DNA from: Lumnitzera littorea
Lineage: Eukaryota; Streptophyta; Magnoliopsida; Myrtales; Combretaceae
DNA: 64,000 bases
Assembly: GCA_024138015.1 (NCBI GenBank)
Contig: JAMXBB010000001.1
Span: 135,865,188 to 135,929,187 of the forward strand
Direction of reading: 5' to 3'
Shown: piece after piece, positions 1 to 11,890 of the stretch
Position numbering within the stretch: position 1 is the stretch's first letter
Layout of the letters: each line of letters begins with the position of its first letter
Translations under genes and position numbers: made by a program
The notes under the pieces: generated by a model
Told to the model about the DNA's origin: nothing
The model's input: only the letters and a program-made list of their open reading frames with translations
The model's database searches: none

Positions 1-683
1 AGAGATTAAGAAGACAAAATGTAAGTGCACTTGTAGGAAAGAGGAATTATCCTATAACTTCCAGCTGTTAAATGCTAATCTTTACTAACCATAGAGTGTC
101 TGAAATATACTCGTGTTTTTTCCCTCACTCCAAATGTTCTTGCATCACCCTCTCTACTTCATCTTTCCAAATATTTGTAACAAGGCATTCCAAAAACTAC
201 ATCAGGGACATGTTGCCCAGACCATTCCAAGTCACAAATGCTAATGTAACATTTACAATATTCAGCTTCAAAGAAATTATCATCAAATTATATCAACTAT
301 CAAATCATAATCCTTATTGTCCTTATCTGCACGATAGATTTCCAGTTATATCATTTGCACATATACTCTGCCCTTCCCATTTTCTCAGAGCATATTTGTA
401 AAATGCTTATAGAATGCTTCATTTGGCATGCATAAAATCATAAGCTTAAAATAAACTTCAAGAACATCGGGATACAAAAGAATGATGCTATCCAGTGAAC
501 ATTTTTGCTCAAAACGTTGGGTAACAGCCAGGATTTAAATAGCTCAAAATGATGAAGAAGCATGAAAAATTTTGTGTATTGTAGATCCACATTAAATTTC
601 ATCTTTCTGAAAGACCTAGAGAAAAATACCACCCAGACAGCTGGCCAAATTGCAGAGAACATGAAGATAAGATACCAGATCAC
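1..683 (-). other. Intron of the TAF4 gene, running off the left edge
   Basis: The stretch follows the exon 6 donor on the minus strand. Reading frames on both strands show no TAF4-like continuation and no plausible acceptor-exon pair. The open frames at 72-401 and 562-798 on the plus strand match nothing I recognise and overlap intron or antisense exon sequence. Confidence 0.7.
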
Positions 684-3600
684 CTGCACGTTTGGATCTT
701 GTGCTGACTCTGACTGTGGAACCCCAGCACTAGTAGGGGCTACGAAAGCCATTCCTGAAGATTGCTGCTCTAAAGAATTTGAAGTCCCTGGTATTTGAGT
801 CTTCTGCTCTACATGTCCAGCAGAACTAGAAGGCAAAGCCTGTTGAGCAGGTGACTGAGATCGATGTTGCTGATCATTGGAATGGTCAAAAGGCTCACGT
901 TTTACATAGTTTACAGAAGGAAGGGATCCTAAAACTTGGTCTTTATTCGTGGAAGGTTTCCAGGGAACAGAAGTTTGTTGTATTGTTAAACTATTGGCAA
1001 AGGTAGGAAGAGAACCACTCTGCATCCTTTTAGGGTCATTACTTGAGCTTTGAGTCTCAAACTTAGATGCCATATTCATTGCTTGCGATGTACCCCCAGA
1101 TTGGCTAGGAGCCATATTTTGATAAGTTGGAATTTGCTTCATTTGCAAATCATGAGGTTGTGATTTTGTCGAAGTACTTGCACTTGAAGTAGGAAATGGG
1201 TGAAAATTACCACCACCACTTGCATACATTGGAAAAGGTGCCTGTGTGTTCGGCATATGATGTTGCTGCTGCCTATTAAGCCCCTGCACAGAAAATGATG
1301 GATAATCTTCCATCAACTGGCATCAAATGATTGAATAGTGAGAATTTACATACCTGCATTACTAGAGATTCTGGTGGCCGTTCTAACTCTCCAGGTTTTA
1401 GGGCATTTTTTTCCACAGAAGGAACTTGGACTGATGGCGAACGAATGTGAGAAGATTCTGCAATGTTTCCTTTGGGATGAAGTTGGGCATATGGATGGGA
1501 TTCGTTGATCTTCACTGCCGCAGTAGATGGCATTCTCGGATGGGTTTGTGGGCCCGACACCTGGCCCGGCATCTGCAGCTGATGGGGACCTGGCTGCAAG
1601 GGTGGAAATTATAGTTATTTTGCTTTACCTTACATATACATCTGATAGGTTTCCCAGGGTACATGAGCAGTTTTCTCAAGTCCACAAGATGTGACAGAGG
1701 AATGGCAGTAATTGACTAGTTTGTTTCTTAGTTTGATAGTTTGTATTGTTTGTGTTTGTTTGGCAGTTTGTTTGATATGGTTTTCTGTCATAACATATCA
1801 ACATTTCTGAGAAAAATACCCACTAATTTTACCTGTGCTTGCATTTTCATTACTGCCACCTTGAGCATCTGATCTCCAACAATACCTCTCATTATTCTAA
1901 CAAATCCCTCCTTCGGAATTTCATTTTTCTGAAATAGAAACCACAAAGAAGAACAGAACTAAGAATGCACATCATGTCTCCCATGAAATGGGAAAATATG
2001 GGAGGGAGCAAATCTCCTATAAGAACCTTCAGTCTTGTGTACAAAGTTTGAAGCTGCATGGCTCTGTCTTTATCGAGTTGGGGCAGTATAACAGGTAGCA
2101 ACATGGCAAAGGGCACTTGCTTGATGCGGTTAGCTGGACGATTTGATGCATGTTCAGGGACAGCTGCCTGTTGATTGCTCATCCTCTGCAATCTCATGTA
2201 CTGAGATTCACTTTCTGGAATGCGAGTTCTATCTGACTCACTCGGTGTGCTGGAATTCCTTTCAGAAACCTGAATCCCGGAATTCCTTTCAGAAACCTGA
2301 ATCCCAGTCACTTGAGGAGTCTGCAGGGGATTTTGTTCCCCCTGCCCCAGTTGATGATCATCTTGCGATTGCCTAGGCTGTGATAAATGCTGGATAGTTT
2401 CCTCCCCTACATCCTTATCCTGGGAACCAGCAGGAGCTTCATAATTTTTCAACTCCATTTCTGATGAAAGTCTCTCTTGATGTTGTGTATTTTGTGGCAC
2501 TTGTTGGCTTAGAGGCTTCACATCTTCTACATGGTCAGAGGGTTGCCAACCTGAAAAGGAGTCGTTTGGAGGATGGTCGTTTTCTTGTGATGTACCTTCT
2601 CAAACACAAACATTTAAACTTAGGAATAGTCAATAACCTAGAGGTTCAGGATATGCTTCATAAAGGGCAAAAGAGATGCACAAGGTTAAGGGTAAAACTG
2701 ATTTTTATGCAAGCAATGAATCTCTCTCATATGCAGTTTCCAGTTGCTTTTGCATGCAATTTGACAGTATATTGAAGACTACATCTGCATATGATCACAA
2801 AAGGAGACCAAGCTCCATTAAAATTCATTTGTTAGGGGCCAGAAGCACAAAGAAAATTGCTTCAACACACAACTCTCGGAATATATAAGTCATGTAGTGT
2901 GTAAAAGCAAATCGGATTTTGTAACTCCAAGTCACCAGTTTGCAATTTCCTAAATTAGTTGATAGGAATTATTCTAAGAGTTAGACCAGGAAATCGACTC
3001 TTTTCAAGCTGTCTACCAATCAAGCAACTTTCCATCGTCAAATTTACACAGGACAGAATTAATACCAATGTCCAAAGAAAGGGGAACAGAAATATAAATG
3101 AACATGGCAAGCATGGCTCAAAAACTTCCTAACACAGCTTGATCAGAAACAGGGAACTCTATTTAATTTGGAGGAAAAGAAGGGAATGAATGATTTCAAA
3201 CAACATGATTATATACCAATCTCTGCAAATGTCCAGATATTCAGCTAGTTGGTGGTTTAACGCTAGACTAAGTCACCATAATGACCAAATAAGAGTTCAC
3301 TTTGTGTCAATGCCACTTCTTTGAGCCAATGCACTTATCCACCAGTTACTTGACCACTTGACCATGAACAAACACATTCAATTCTCGTATCAAGATCAAG
3401 CAAATCAAAAACCCTATATTACATACCTTTCTCATCATCTGATCTCAAACAATATACATAATCCTTCTTTCTCACTAATTTGGCAATTCAGTCCGCACAA
3501 GGTTGAAAAAGAAAAACACTAAAGAAAATAATTACCTTTATTGTCAGATGAAGAAGAAGGCTGAGAAGTGGATGCATCGCCTCCTATATCACGGTTTAGG

Positions 3601-3783
3601 GCAGCCTGAAACGCATCCACATCAGCTCCCGAGTGCATACTCTCATCCTGCAAGCATTAAACCCAAATTGCTTTGTGACCTAGGTTACCCATATACACAC
3701 ATGGAGACTAGAGAGAGTAGAAAGTGAGAATGAAAATCAAAAACCTCGTCTTCCTCAAGAAGTTTGACGATTGATGGGTCCAT
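684..3783 (-). CDS. TAF4: TAF4-type TFIID subunit, 5' portion (partial)
   Basis: TAF4 is a histone-fold subunit of the general transcription factor TFIID and acts in the nucleus. Six coding exons were joined by GT-AG borders that keep the frame: 3745-3783, 3536-3647, 2027-2550, 1833-1928, 1354-1593 and 684-1316. They total 1644 nt, or 548 codons. The ATG at 3783 opens MDPSIVKLLEEDEDESMHSG, the conserved plant TAF4 N-terminus, which settles the start. The exon 3/exon 4 junction encodes the RST domain (VPFAMLLPVILPQLDKDRAMQ, continuing KNEIPKEGFVRIM and GDQMLK), shared by RCD1, SRO and TAF4 proteins. The rest is Gln/Ser/Pro-rich. Exon 6 ends at a GT donor (683-682). No further exon was found in 1-683, so the histone-fold C-terminus must lie beyond the left edge. 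Exon 3 carries a 27-bp in-frame duplication. I cannot decide between TAF4 and TAF4b. Confidence 0.93.
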
Positions 3784-4508
3784 GGATTTTAAAGTCCGGC
3801 CAGATCTCCCACTCCGATTCAGCGGTGGATTGCAGTGCTGTTCTAAGTTATGAAAGTTCTGGCTTCATTGCTTTTGCTTGGGCTGAGAAAACATGAGCGT
3901 CTGACATATCTTATAATAATTATTGTGTGTTTGTTATGTACCAACACGGTTGGTATTTATTAACTGGCACCCGTTTTTATAGAGGAATGTGCGGGCTCAT
4001 GTGTTGGGAAAAATATTGTTAATATAATACTTGATCTAAATGTTACATTTTAGAAAGAGGAAAAATGTTACATTTTGAATATTATTAGTGGGCAGTGTGA
4101 ATGTATAAAAATTAATAAAAAAAAGTAAGTAAAAAAGCCTTTTTTGAAGTTTTGTTTTAACTCGTGCAATCAAATTGTGGAACTTTAGATTTCAACAATA
4201 AATTTTTAAAAATTCTAAGAAATTTTCAATTAATAAGAATTTTTAATTTTAGCAATAAAGTCGTAAAACACTTCAAAATAAAATGAATTTATTGATGTTA
4301 AGTAATTATGTATACATAATATATCACATGAAAGTTATGTTGCAAGGAAGAAAAATAAAACATACTGTAAACCAACATCAATATTACTATTTTTTTCGTT
4401 AGTTTTTAGACCACTTAACATATGTTTAACCAAAAGTAAAATTTAAATTAAATTAGAAGTAAATAGATAAAGGTGTAACTTAAAGAGGTAAAGAAAAAGG
4501 ATACATTC
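3784..4508. other. TAF4 upstream region (5' UTR/promoter) and AT-rich spacer
   Basis: The first 100 or so bases upstream of the TAF4 ATG are of mixed composition and probably hold the 5' UTR. From about 3900 the sequence becomes strongly AT-rich. No coding region was seen, and no TATA box could be picked with confidence because of the composition. Confidence 0.5.
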
Positions 4509-5256
4509 ATATATATATATATATATATATATTAACACACCTCAATTTTAAAATTTGTTAACCATTATTTCAAATCAGTGAAAGAAAAATATAAATAAGT
4601 TCTTTGATATAAAAATTACTACCCAATATGAAAATAGAAGATGATACTTAACGTTAAAATGCATATATCTATTCATAGTAAAGTAGTGAAAATTAAATAA
4701 AAGCCTATTTGAAAATTAAAACATTTTTCTTCTTCACCTTTGTTTATCCTAAAATTTTTATATTTTATTTCTTCTTCTTTCATGAAATCCTTAACTTTAT
4801 GTAAAGCAAATAAATAATGTAAATTTCTTTTCCATTTATATTCTTTCTTTCATACAATTTATGAAAAATGTGAGCTAAATATGAAAAAACCATATAGGAT
4901 ACGAGTTTGGGAACTTTAAAAAAAAATCTTAATATCCTAATTTTATAGGATTAAAAAGTCTTACTTTTCTCATGGGTTAAATTGAATGGTCAAAACCCAA
5001 TAAAGAAAGAAAATTAGATAAATTGACATTAAATATTTATGAAAAAATGATAATTTTAATTTTGAATGAGGTTTTGGTTATTTAATTAAAATATAGATGT
5101 GTAAGATGAAAGAAAGGTATTAATATTATAGATTATTAATGAGAATAGATATGTTATAAATTAAAACATATTATTAATGGTAAATTTAATGACACCATAA
5201 ATTAATGATTCAAAATTCAAATTACTAATGGAAATGACATTAATAAATTAAAATGT
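4509..5256 (+). repeat. Long direct repeat, copy 1 (begins in a (TA)n tract)
   Basis: The copy starts in a (TA)n microsatellite (4509-4532) and then runs for about 720 bp with clear similarity to 15975-16720. Landmarks shared in order are ACCCAATATGAAAATRGAAG, TCATGAAATCCYTAACTTTA, GTGAGCTAAATATG and CTAATGGAAATGACATTAAT. The copies diverge after AATAAATTAA. They bracket the pararetrovirus cluster but are not LTRs of it. No coding content was seen. Confidence 0.8.
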
Positions 5257-6589
5257 ATTATCAATAACAAAAAGGTGTTTTTTAGTCATTTAGTTAAAAT
5301 AAAATATATAAGACACTAAAATGGCCTAATATTATAGAAAATTCTTAATGGAAATCGATATTAGTAAGACCCAAAATTTATGTTATCGCATTAATTTTCT
5401 TTGTTCTTTTTTTTTGTTGGCCATAAAGTCATTATTTAAATTTTGAATTCTTGATGGAATTGATATTAGTGGAAATTGAAACATTGAAATTTTTTGTTGA
5501 TAAGAAAAATGTTAAAGGAAAAAATGGTAAAGTATGTATATGTGGGAAGAAAAAAATACTGAATATACCAAAATAGTATCGTTCTCTTTTACTATTATGG
5601 ATAGAAGATAGAGATGTAGAAAATAAGGTTACATAAACTAATGGTTCCAATTGTAGATTATTGATGGGAATTGAAATTAATGACAATTAAATCATTTTAT
5701 TGATGGTATAAGGTTAAAGAGAGAAATTGTAAATAAATATATATATGAAAAGAGAAAGACACCGGATATATATATAGGGACTATAAAACAAAAAAAAAAA
5801 AGAAATCAAATATATTAAGCCATTTAAATTTTTTGCTCTAGTTGTATAAATAAAATTAAACCATATTTTTATGACTATATTAAGTATTATTAGTTTCTAC
5901 ATAGTATATATACATATATATCTATAATATTAAATAGCACAAAAAAAATTTTAGAAAAACAAAAAGGCAAAATGAAAGTATTAAATAAGCACATTAGCAA
6001 CATAATAAAGATATTTGCTTTTTCCTTTAATAAAAATAAATTTCAATCAAATCAAGCTGATATGTTAGTTAACTAATAATCACGGTGACAACGTGTAAAC
6101 CTTTCTTATAATATTTGAAGTAGTAAATATGTTTAGATTATAAAAGTATAGAAAATAAAATATTTAGATTAAATATGTACAAAATAATGAATAGAGAACT
6201 TGATAAAAAATCAAACTATGTATAGATATAAGTTATAAAATAACATATTCACTCTTTTGAGTATAAAACTAAGTCACTAGGCTATTTATTAATCTATTTA
6301 AGCGTAAAACTTAATACTTATTTGATTAATATATTTTTCATCAGTTCACATGTTAATAATCTTTCATCTTGTACTCTTATAATGTCATTAATCTATCAAT
6401 CGATAATTTTTAAAGTCCAAAAAAATTTGAAGCATAAATTGTCAATATATATAAATTCTAATAATAAAACTTATTAGTGGTAGCAATTAATCATATAATG
6501 GCTTATGTTCAGTGTTTTAATGTTTTAATTTTAAAATGTCATCTAGTTTTACGAAAAAGAAAATTCTCATCAATAATTCAAATTTGAAA
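5257..6589. other. AT-rich spacer without recognisable features
   Basis: This is very AT-rich DNA with many short A and T runs. A minus-strand open frame (5432-5686) has no recognisable similarity and low-complexity composition. I see no gene here. Confidence 0.6.
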
Positions 6590-6667
6590 TCAAGTTACGT
6601 ATTAAAATCAACAAATATACCTAAAAATCCTATCTCTTTCTTCCTCCTAAAAAATCTCTAAAGGTTT

Positions 6668-6680
6668 GGCTCCGATACCA
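6668..6680 (-). other. Primer-binding site, tRNA-Met type (left copy)
   Basis: The minus strand reads TGGTATCGGAGCC, one mismatch from the 3' end complement of plant initiator tRNA-Met (TGGTATCAGAGCC). It sits at the end of the leader, as expected for a caulimovirid genome. Confidence 0.75.
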
Positions 6681-7672
6681 ATTTCTGCAGGATTAGTGGT
6701 CAGTGTAATAGGATAATATGATGAGTTTGAATAAAAGGTTTTAATGATTATTTTGATTTTGAAATTGACGATATCTTTAAATTTGAAAATTCTTTTATCT
6801 TATGGTCTTAATATAACTTCCTAAAGAAGTTGGATCAACACTATCTAATTCTCTTAATTGTTGTCTAAAAGCGTTTACAAAATATGAATAAAATCTCTAA
6901 CTATAAAATTTTCAATGAACACATTTTCTCTTACTTCTTTTTGAATAAATCTTCTCAATCCTTGAATATTTCTTTATTGTTCTATTTCTAGATATAAAAT
7001 ATATCTAATAATAGATCTTATATCTTCTAATACTAAATTCACTACAGCATTGATAAATTAATCCATTTTGATTAATCTTTTTGAAATATTTTAATAACAA
7101 ATTCTTAATATCATTTCATGATAATGTTTTTCTTTTCTTTTACTTTTAAGTATATTCTTCTCATAATTTAAAATTAAATTTTGATGATGTTGTAAACAAG
7201 TTTTGAAAAACTTATCTTAACAATTATCCTTTTTGAGATCTTTAATAATATTATTTTTTTTAATAATTGATTTAAATTTTCATATACATTTGATTATATT
7301 TATTATTTGCTATAAGATTTAGAAAATGATTAATATAATCTTTCAAATCATACATAATAAAATAAATAATGGAAATGAACAACAAAATATTTTTGAATAA
7401 ATAAGAAAATTCATAAATATTATTGAAAATCCTTTTATACAAGGTAAGATTTGTATAAGAGGCTTTAATCGGAACACTTGAAATTGAAATACACAAAAAT
7501 CTTTTTACATTGCTGAAAAATAATAAGGATACATGAATAATAATATTGGAACACTCTTGATACACACTAGGAACACTAAGAAATTATTTAGAAAACTAAA
7601 GGGATTTTTGTTTAGTGATATTTTTTATATTCAATCATAATTGTAATATGTTTCATCGCTTACTTCTTCTTC

Positions 7673-7680
7673 TATTTATA
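7673..7680 (-). promoter_or_regulatory. TATA box of the left pararetroviral promoter
   Basis: The minus strand reads AGTATAAATAGAAGAAGAAG. The same string occurs at 14971-14990 on the plus strand. A TATAAATA followed by a purine-rich start region is typical of the genomic promoter of plant pararetroviruses. Activity is not known. Confidence 0.6.
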
Positions 7681-8379
7681 CTAATATGGTAAGTGCTTGC
7701 TAAGATAAGTGCTTACGTTTTATTCTAAATTATTATACTTCTTGCTTTTTCTTAAACGGTTGGTTTTCGGTTATTTTTATGAACAGTTATATTATCTTCA
7801 TTTATCTTGAACAATTGATTGTCGGCCACTTAGATAAACAGTTGTACTATCTTTATTTATCTTAAACAGTTGATTGTTGGCCACTTAGATGAACAATTGA
7901 CTTGAATAGTTGTCTTGATGTATAATATACATCTTCACTTATCTTGAATGGTTGTTAATCAATTTAAATTTAGTGTGTCGAATACTTTTGAAGAGATAAT
8001 TGAACATGCTTTGTCTACCATAAACTTGTCATAATTAAAGGTTTTAAATAATTGATGAAACAAAGTTGATGTGTCTTCATTATCTCGAATATTTGATGTC
8101 CTTTCATTTAAGAAATCCATTGATATCCTTCCATTTGAGAAAATCTAATATGTTAAAGTTGATGTAACTTGATGTGGCTTCATTGTCTGATATCTTTGAT
8201 GAAAGATTATTGAATAATTGTCTTATGAATTTATTTTCATAAGAAATGAGTAATCTTCACATGAACTTGTCTTCGTACCTATATCTCTATTTCTTGTGTT
8301 AGTAAGCCAGAACAGTGGTCTCGACAGTAAGTAGTGAGATTGTTGGTCAACAAGGTATTCCGACAAGTGAATAGGTTAA

Positions 8380-10045
8380 TACAAATTTATTTAGCAAAGC
8401 ATTGAGTCTTTTTTAAACAAAGATAAATCTATTAAAAAGATTTTCCTCTTCTTCAAGTTTTGAATCTAAACGAAGCTCTTTTTTAATCGATGCAAAATCT
8501 AATGATTCAAATTAAGATATTTATAACTCTTTTGAAATCAAGATTTCCCAAATTAAACAAGATTTAGATAATTGGTCAATTCCTAATAAAAAACCCAAAG
8601 AGATTTATGAAATTGGAAATTTTAGTTTAAAGCATGATTATGTGATCAAAACTGTTGAAAAAACTATTTCTTTATTAGGAACGCACGAAATTACCTAATT
8701 ACTTTCAGAAGCATCTATTCAAAATTATAGAGAAAAATATAAGTATTTACATGTTAGACTTATTCAAATTTCGATCAAACCTCTTTATAGAAAAGATATA
8801 AATCATCCTCTTTTAATTTGGTTAAGAGATAGTAGAAATACTGATTTCAATGAAATCGCTTTATCATTATTCTAAACCAATCTTCATAAAGAACCTTAGT
8901 ATACTCAATGTTTTCCTTATTTTTTAATAGGTTTAGATGATAAAAAAATTATGAATAGTTTGGTGTTATCTATTCAATCTCAAAATCATAATTTTATAAA
9001 AGAAACTAAAGTTATGGTACTTATCTTTAGGATCTACTATAAAGTTATAAGTTCTCAAATTAACCCAAAAGCCAAAAAAGATATCTCTTAAAGGAGAAAC
9101 TGTTTTTTTAGAAGCCAATATTGCTAACTCAAAAGTATTTATTCTAAAGTCGTTAAGTTGGAATGAAGTTTAATTACTAAAGGAATGAACTATAGAAGAA
9201 ATTCTTCCACTAGACCCACTCTTGCTCAAAGATTTGATAATGGTAGCATTAGAATTAAATTCTATAGAATAACTAATAGAAGGCTAACTACTCCAAACAT
9301 AGAAAATTATTTCAATAAAGTGCATGTTACATTTTTAAGAACCAATCGAGATGATTAAACTCTCAAAGAAGAAAATGAAAATATTAGGTTAGAAACCCCA
9401 TTCGAGCTAGTAAGACTTAGAGGTGTTGATTTTCAACCACCTATTTCAAAACCAATTTATCAAAATCAACCGAATTATCCCACTTATTCTCAAATCAATG
9501 AATTACATACGATAAGTTTTGAAGAACCTTGTGAGATAAACAAAGATTTTTTGAGAAAAAACTTTTGTTTAAAGAGAAATACTTTGAAAAGAAAAAAATA
9601 TTTTGAAACTTGTACAAAGGAAGAAATTTATTCAATTAGAGCCATGTAGTATAGTAATATGCAAACTAGATTAAAAATAATTATTCCATTTTTCTAATTG
9701 TTTACTAAAAACTTTGGTTCAAAAAAGTGTTATTATATTCTAACAGTTAAGTCATTAAGTTAAAATTGGGAAACTTAACAAGGACCAACTGTAGGAACTG
9801 ATCCTCTACTTTAAGAAGTAGATATTAAAGTTCAAAATGAAACAATAAAAGCCTCATCTCTTAAGAAAACCACAAGAGAAAATCAAAATTTCAATCATGT
9901 AAAAGCTTAAAATAATTATACTAATCAAATTTTACATACAATTGATCAATAAACATATAAAATAGAAAATATATTGGTAGAAAAACCAAATAAAGGAAAA
10001 AATCCAACAGGAATTTCAAAAGAGGAATCAAGTACTTTAAAATCC
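8380..10045 (+). pseudogene. Pararetrovirus movement-protein region, decayed
   Basis: Several frames on the plus strand, broken by stops and frameshifts, together resemble the N-terminal movement-protein (30K superfamily) part of a caulimovirid polyprotein. A short intact stretch near 8811-8850 (LLIWLRDSRNTDF) is the clearest trace. The match weakens after about 9360. No frame exceeds about 80 codons, so it cannot make a product. The fragment abuts a reverse-oriented viral segment at a short palindrome (10046-10070). Confidence 0.65.
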
Positions 10046-10070
10046 ATAAATATTCTTCTTGAATATTTAT

Positions 10071-11250
10071 TCTATTGATTAGATTAATATAATCTTTACT
10101 TTCTTCTCTTGATTCTTAAATATCTTCTTCTCTTTCTAATTCTAAATCATCATTTTCAATTTTTTCTATTTTTTCTTCTAGGCTGTTATATTTTATCTTT
10201 AATTCTTTAATTTCTCCATTTATTTTATCAATTTCTTCTTGAAAAGTGTTTACAGTTATTAGATGTTTTTCTCTTAAAAATCTATTGTAATTTTTTTCTA
10301 ATGAATAAATTTCTTCATTATTTGAATTTTTTCTTTTGTTCATTAACATTTCTCTAATCTTGAGTAAATATTCATTTTGTTTTTCTAGATCTTTAATTTG
10401 ATCAATCATTTCTAAAAGAACTTTGTCTTCATTAGTAATAACATTTAATTATTTACATGAATAAATATTCTTAGAACAGCAATTTGAATCAAATCCTTCA
10501 ATTGAAGAAATATCTGAATCATTTTCTATATCCAATTAATTAATTTTGTTATTTTTTGAACATTTTGGAGCAATGTATCCTTAATTATCACATTTATAAC
10601 ATTTTACTTCTTTTTTGAAAGTTTTTTTTTTTATACTTTTTATATCTTTTGTATTCCTTCTTCTCATAAGGTTTATTAAACTTGTCTTTTTTATATTTCC
10701 TTTTTATCTTTGAAGATGGCGCTTATATTTTTTTGAAATCATATTGATAACAAAAATCTCCTAATTCTTTTTTAAGATTTCCTTTTTCTTTTTGAATTTT
10801 TTACTTAAATTTTAAATCATTGTATAAACTTAATCCTTCTAAATTGATTATATTGACCATTTCACCTAAAGTAATAGTTAAATAATTTGAAATAAGGTTA
10901 TAACTTTGATGTTTTCTTTCTCTTACTTTATTAGCAAATAGTTTTGGAAGTCCAGATATGAATATTTCTTTTCAATAATTATTATTACAATCTTCTCTTG
11001 AAAATACTTTTGCAAAGAAAATATCCTTATACTATCTAAAATCATTGAGAGTTGGATACCTAAAATTTTGAAGAATTTCACCTTTAGCGTAAGTAGATGA
11101 AAGGGGTGGTCTTTGACTAGATTTTAATGGAGTTGGATAAGAAATTTGAAAGTGAATTGAATTCTCTTTTAATAAATTCAATGTCGAAATCAAAAGCATA
11201 TAAAATTGTAATAAATTGAAAAAATCATTTTGATCATTTGAACAAATTTT
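10071..11250 (-). pseudogene. Pararetrovirus capsid/zinc-knuckle and coiled-coil region, decayed
   Basis: Read on the minus strand, this gives a capsid-like stretch (about 11240-10650), a CCHC zinc knuckle at 10560-10603 (KCYKCDN, then a stop, then GYIAPKC), and a charged coiled-coil frame at 10116-10409 (97 codons, rich in Glu, Lys and Leu). The knuckle has a premature TAA and Tyr in place of His, so it is dead. The coiled-coil part matches the plus-strand stretch 11940-12270. Confidence 0.65.
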
Positions 11251-11259
11251 CTTTTTGAA

Positions 11260-11490
11260 ACTTTCTTGAAAAATCTTATCCTTTCTTTAATTTATGATTT
11301 TTCTAATTGACTAGAGATTATCTTTTCTTCTAATTCTTCTTTGAGAAAACTAACTTTTTAAATTTTTTTTTCTAATTGACCAATCATATTATCTTTTAAT
11401 AAACTAACTTCTTTTTCTTTCATCGAAATAATGAATTTGAATATTACTTCAAAATACTCTTGAAGAACACTCAGAAAATATGGAATACTT
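11260..11490 (-). pseudogene. Pararetrovirus post-protease fragment, inverted
   Basis: The minus strand encodes a Lys/Glu-rich piece (ISMKEKEVSLLKDNMIGQLE) that matches the plus-strand stretch 12640-12750. In the viral order it should lie downstream of the capsid and protease, but here it is joined directly upstream of the capsid-like fragment. The segment order is therefore scrambled at about 11250. Confidence 0.6.
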
Positions 11491-11499
11491 AAAAAATGT

Positions 11500-11566
11500 A
11501 AATAGTTGCTTGTCAGCCACTTATATGAATGGTTACCTTGATGTATGATATGCATCTTTATTTGTC
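11500..11566 (-). repeat. Scrap of the pararetroviral intergenic region
   Basis: A short block containing TGTCAGCCACTTATATGAAT and TTGATGTATGATATGCATC matches the left arm around 7875-7945 in the same orientation. It is fused directly to a plus-oriented protease fragment. Confidence 0.55.
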
Positions 11567-11765
11567 TTTTAGCTGATGGTTTAAGATTAAATGTAAATTA
11601 TGAAATTCTCGTAGCCAAGATTGTTCGAGATGAAATTAATTTTAAAATATCTTTTATTCTAGTAAAAAATATAAATAATTCAATGATCTTAGGTACTCTA
11701 TTTCTTATAATGTTATATCTATTTCAAATAACCACTTTAAAAACTCACGTTAAGGATAAAGAAGT
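11567..11765 (+). pseudogene. Pararetrovirus protease C-terminal fragment
   Basis: The open frame here (inside 11545-11946) carries a stretch parallel to the later protease copy: shared IVxDEINFKxSFILVKNI and NNSMI. It lacks the catalytic DSG/DSC region, which would lie upstream. It is sandwiched between two minus-oriented viral scraps. Confidence 0.6.
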
Positions 11766-11769
11766 AATG

Positions 11770-11890
11770 TACATTTACCAAATTCAAATAAACCTAATAA
11801 TCTTATTTTTTTCTCCCCCCTTGAAAAATCTCTGGAGGTTTGGCTTTGATACCAATTTCTATAAGATCGATAGTCAATGTAGTAGATTTA
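11770..11890 (-). repeat. Pararetrovirus primer-site fragment, second copy
   Basis: The minus strand contains TGGTATCAAAGCC (11842-11854), a tRNA-Met primer site with one mismatch. It is embedded in sequence matching 6600-6720 of the left arm. The fragment is only about 120 bp and lies between plus-oriented coding scraps. Confidence 0.65.

Larger units (their letters stand above)
6590..8285 (-). mobile_element. Endogenous pararetrovirus promoter/leader segment, left inverted arm
   Basis: On the minus strand this reads as a caulimovirid large intergenic region: promoter, TATAAATA (7673-7680), leader, a decayed leader-side open frame (about 7560-6790) and the tRNA-Met primer site (6668-6680). 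It is the reverse complement of 14415-15974, with the same landmarks in the same order: the TCAAATGGAAGGA block, the TATA box, and the frame encoding INHxLNLIANNKYNQM. The arms differ by substitutions and indels, which suggests age. Transcription from this copy would run leftward, in the same direction as TAF4. Confidence 0.78.

Noticed and set aside
72..401. 109-codon plus-strand open frame at the left edge
   Set aside because: Lies in the TAF4 intron on the opposite strand, composition is low-complexity and no family is recognisable.
438..683. Continuation of the TAF4 exon 6 reading frame past 684
   Set aside because: The frame stays open by chance after a good GT donor. The text (VIWYLIFMFSAIWPAVW...) is unlike TAF4 and is intronic.
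2464..2888. Plus-strand frames opposite TAF4 exon 3 and intron 2
   Set aside because: Antisense shadow of a confirmed exon and adjoining intron.
10116..10409. Host coiled-coil protein gene
   Set aside because: A diverged copy of the same frame lies at 11940-12270 next to viral protease sequence, so it is a pararetroviral polyprotein fragment.
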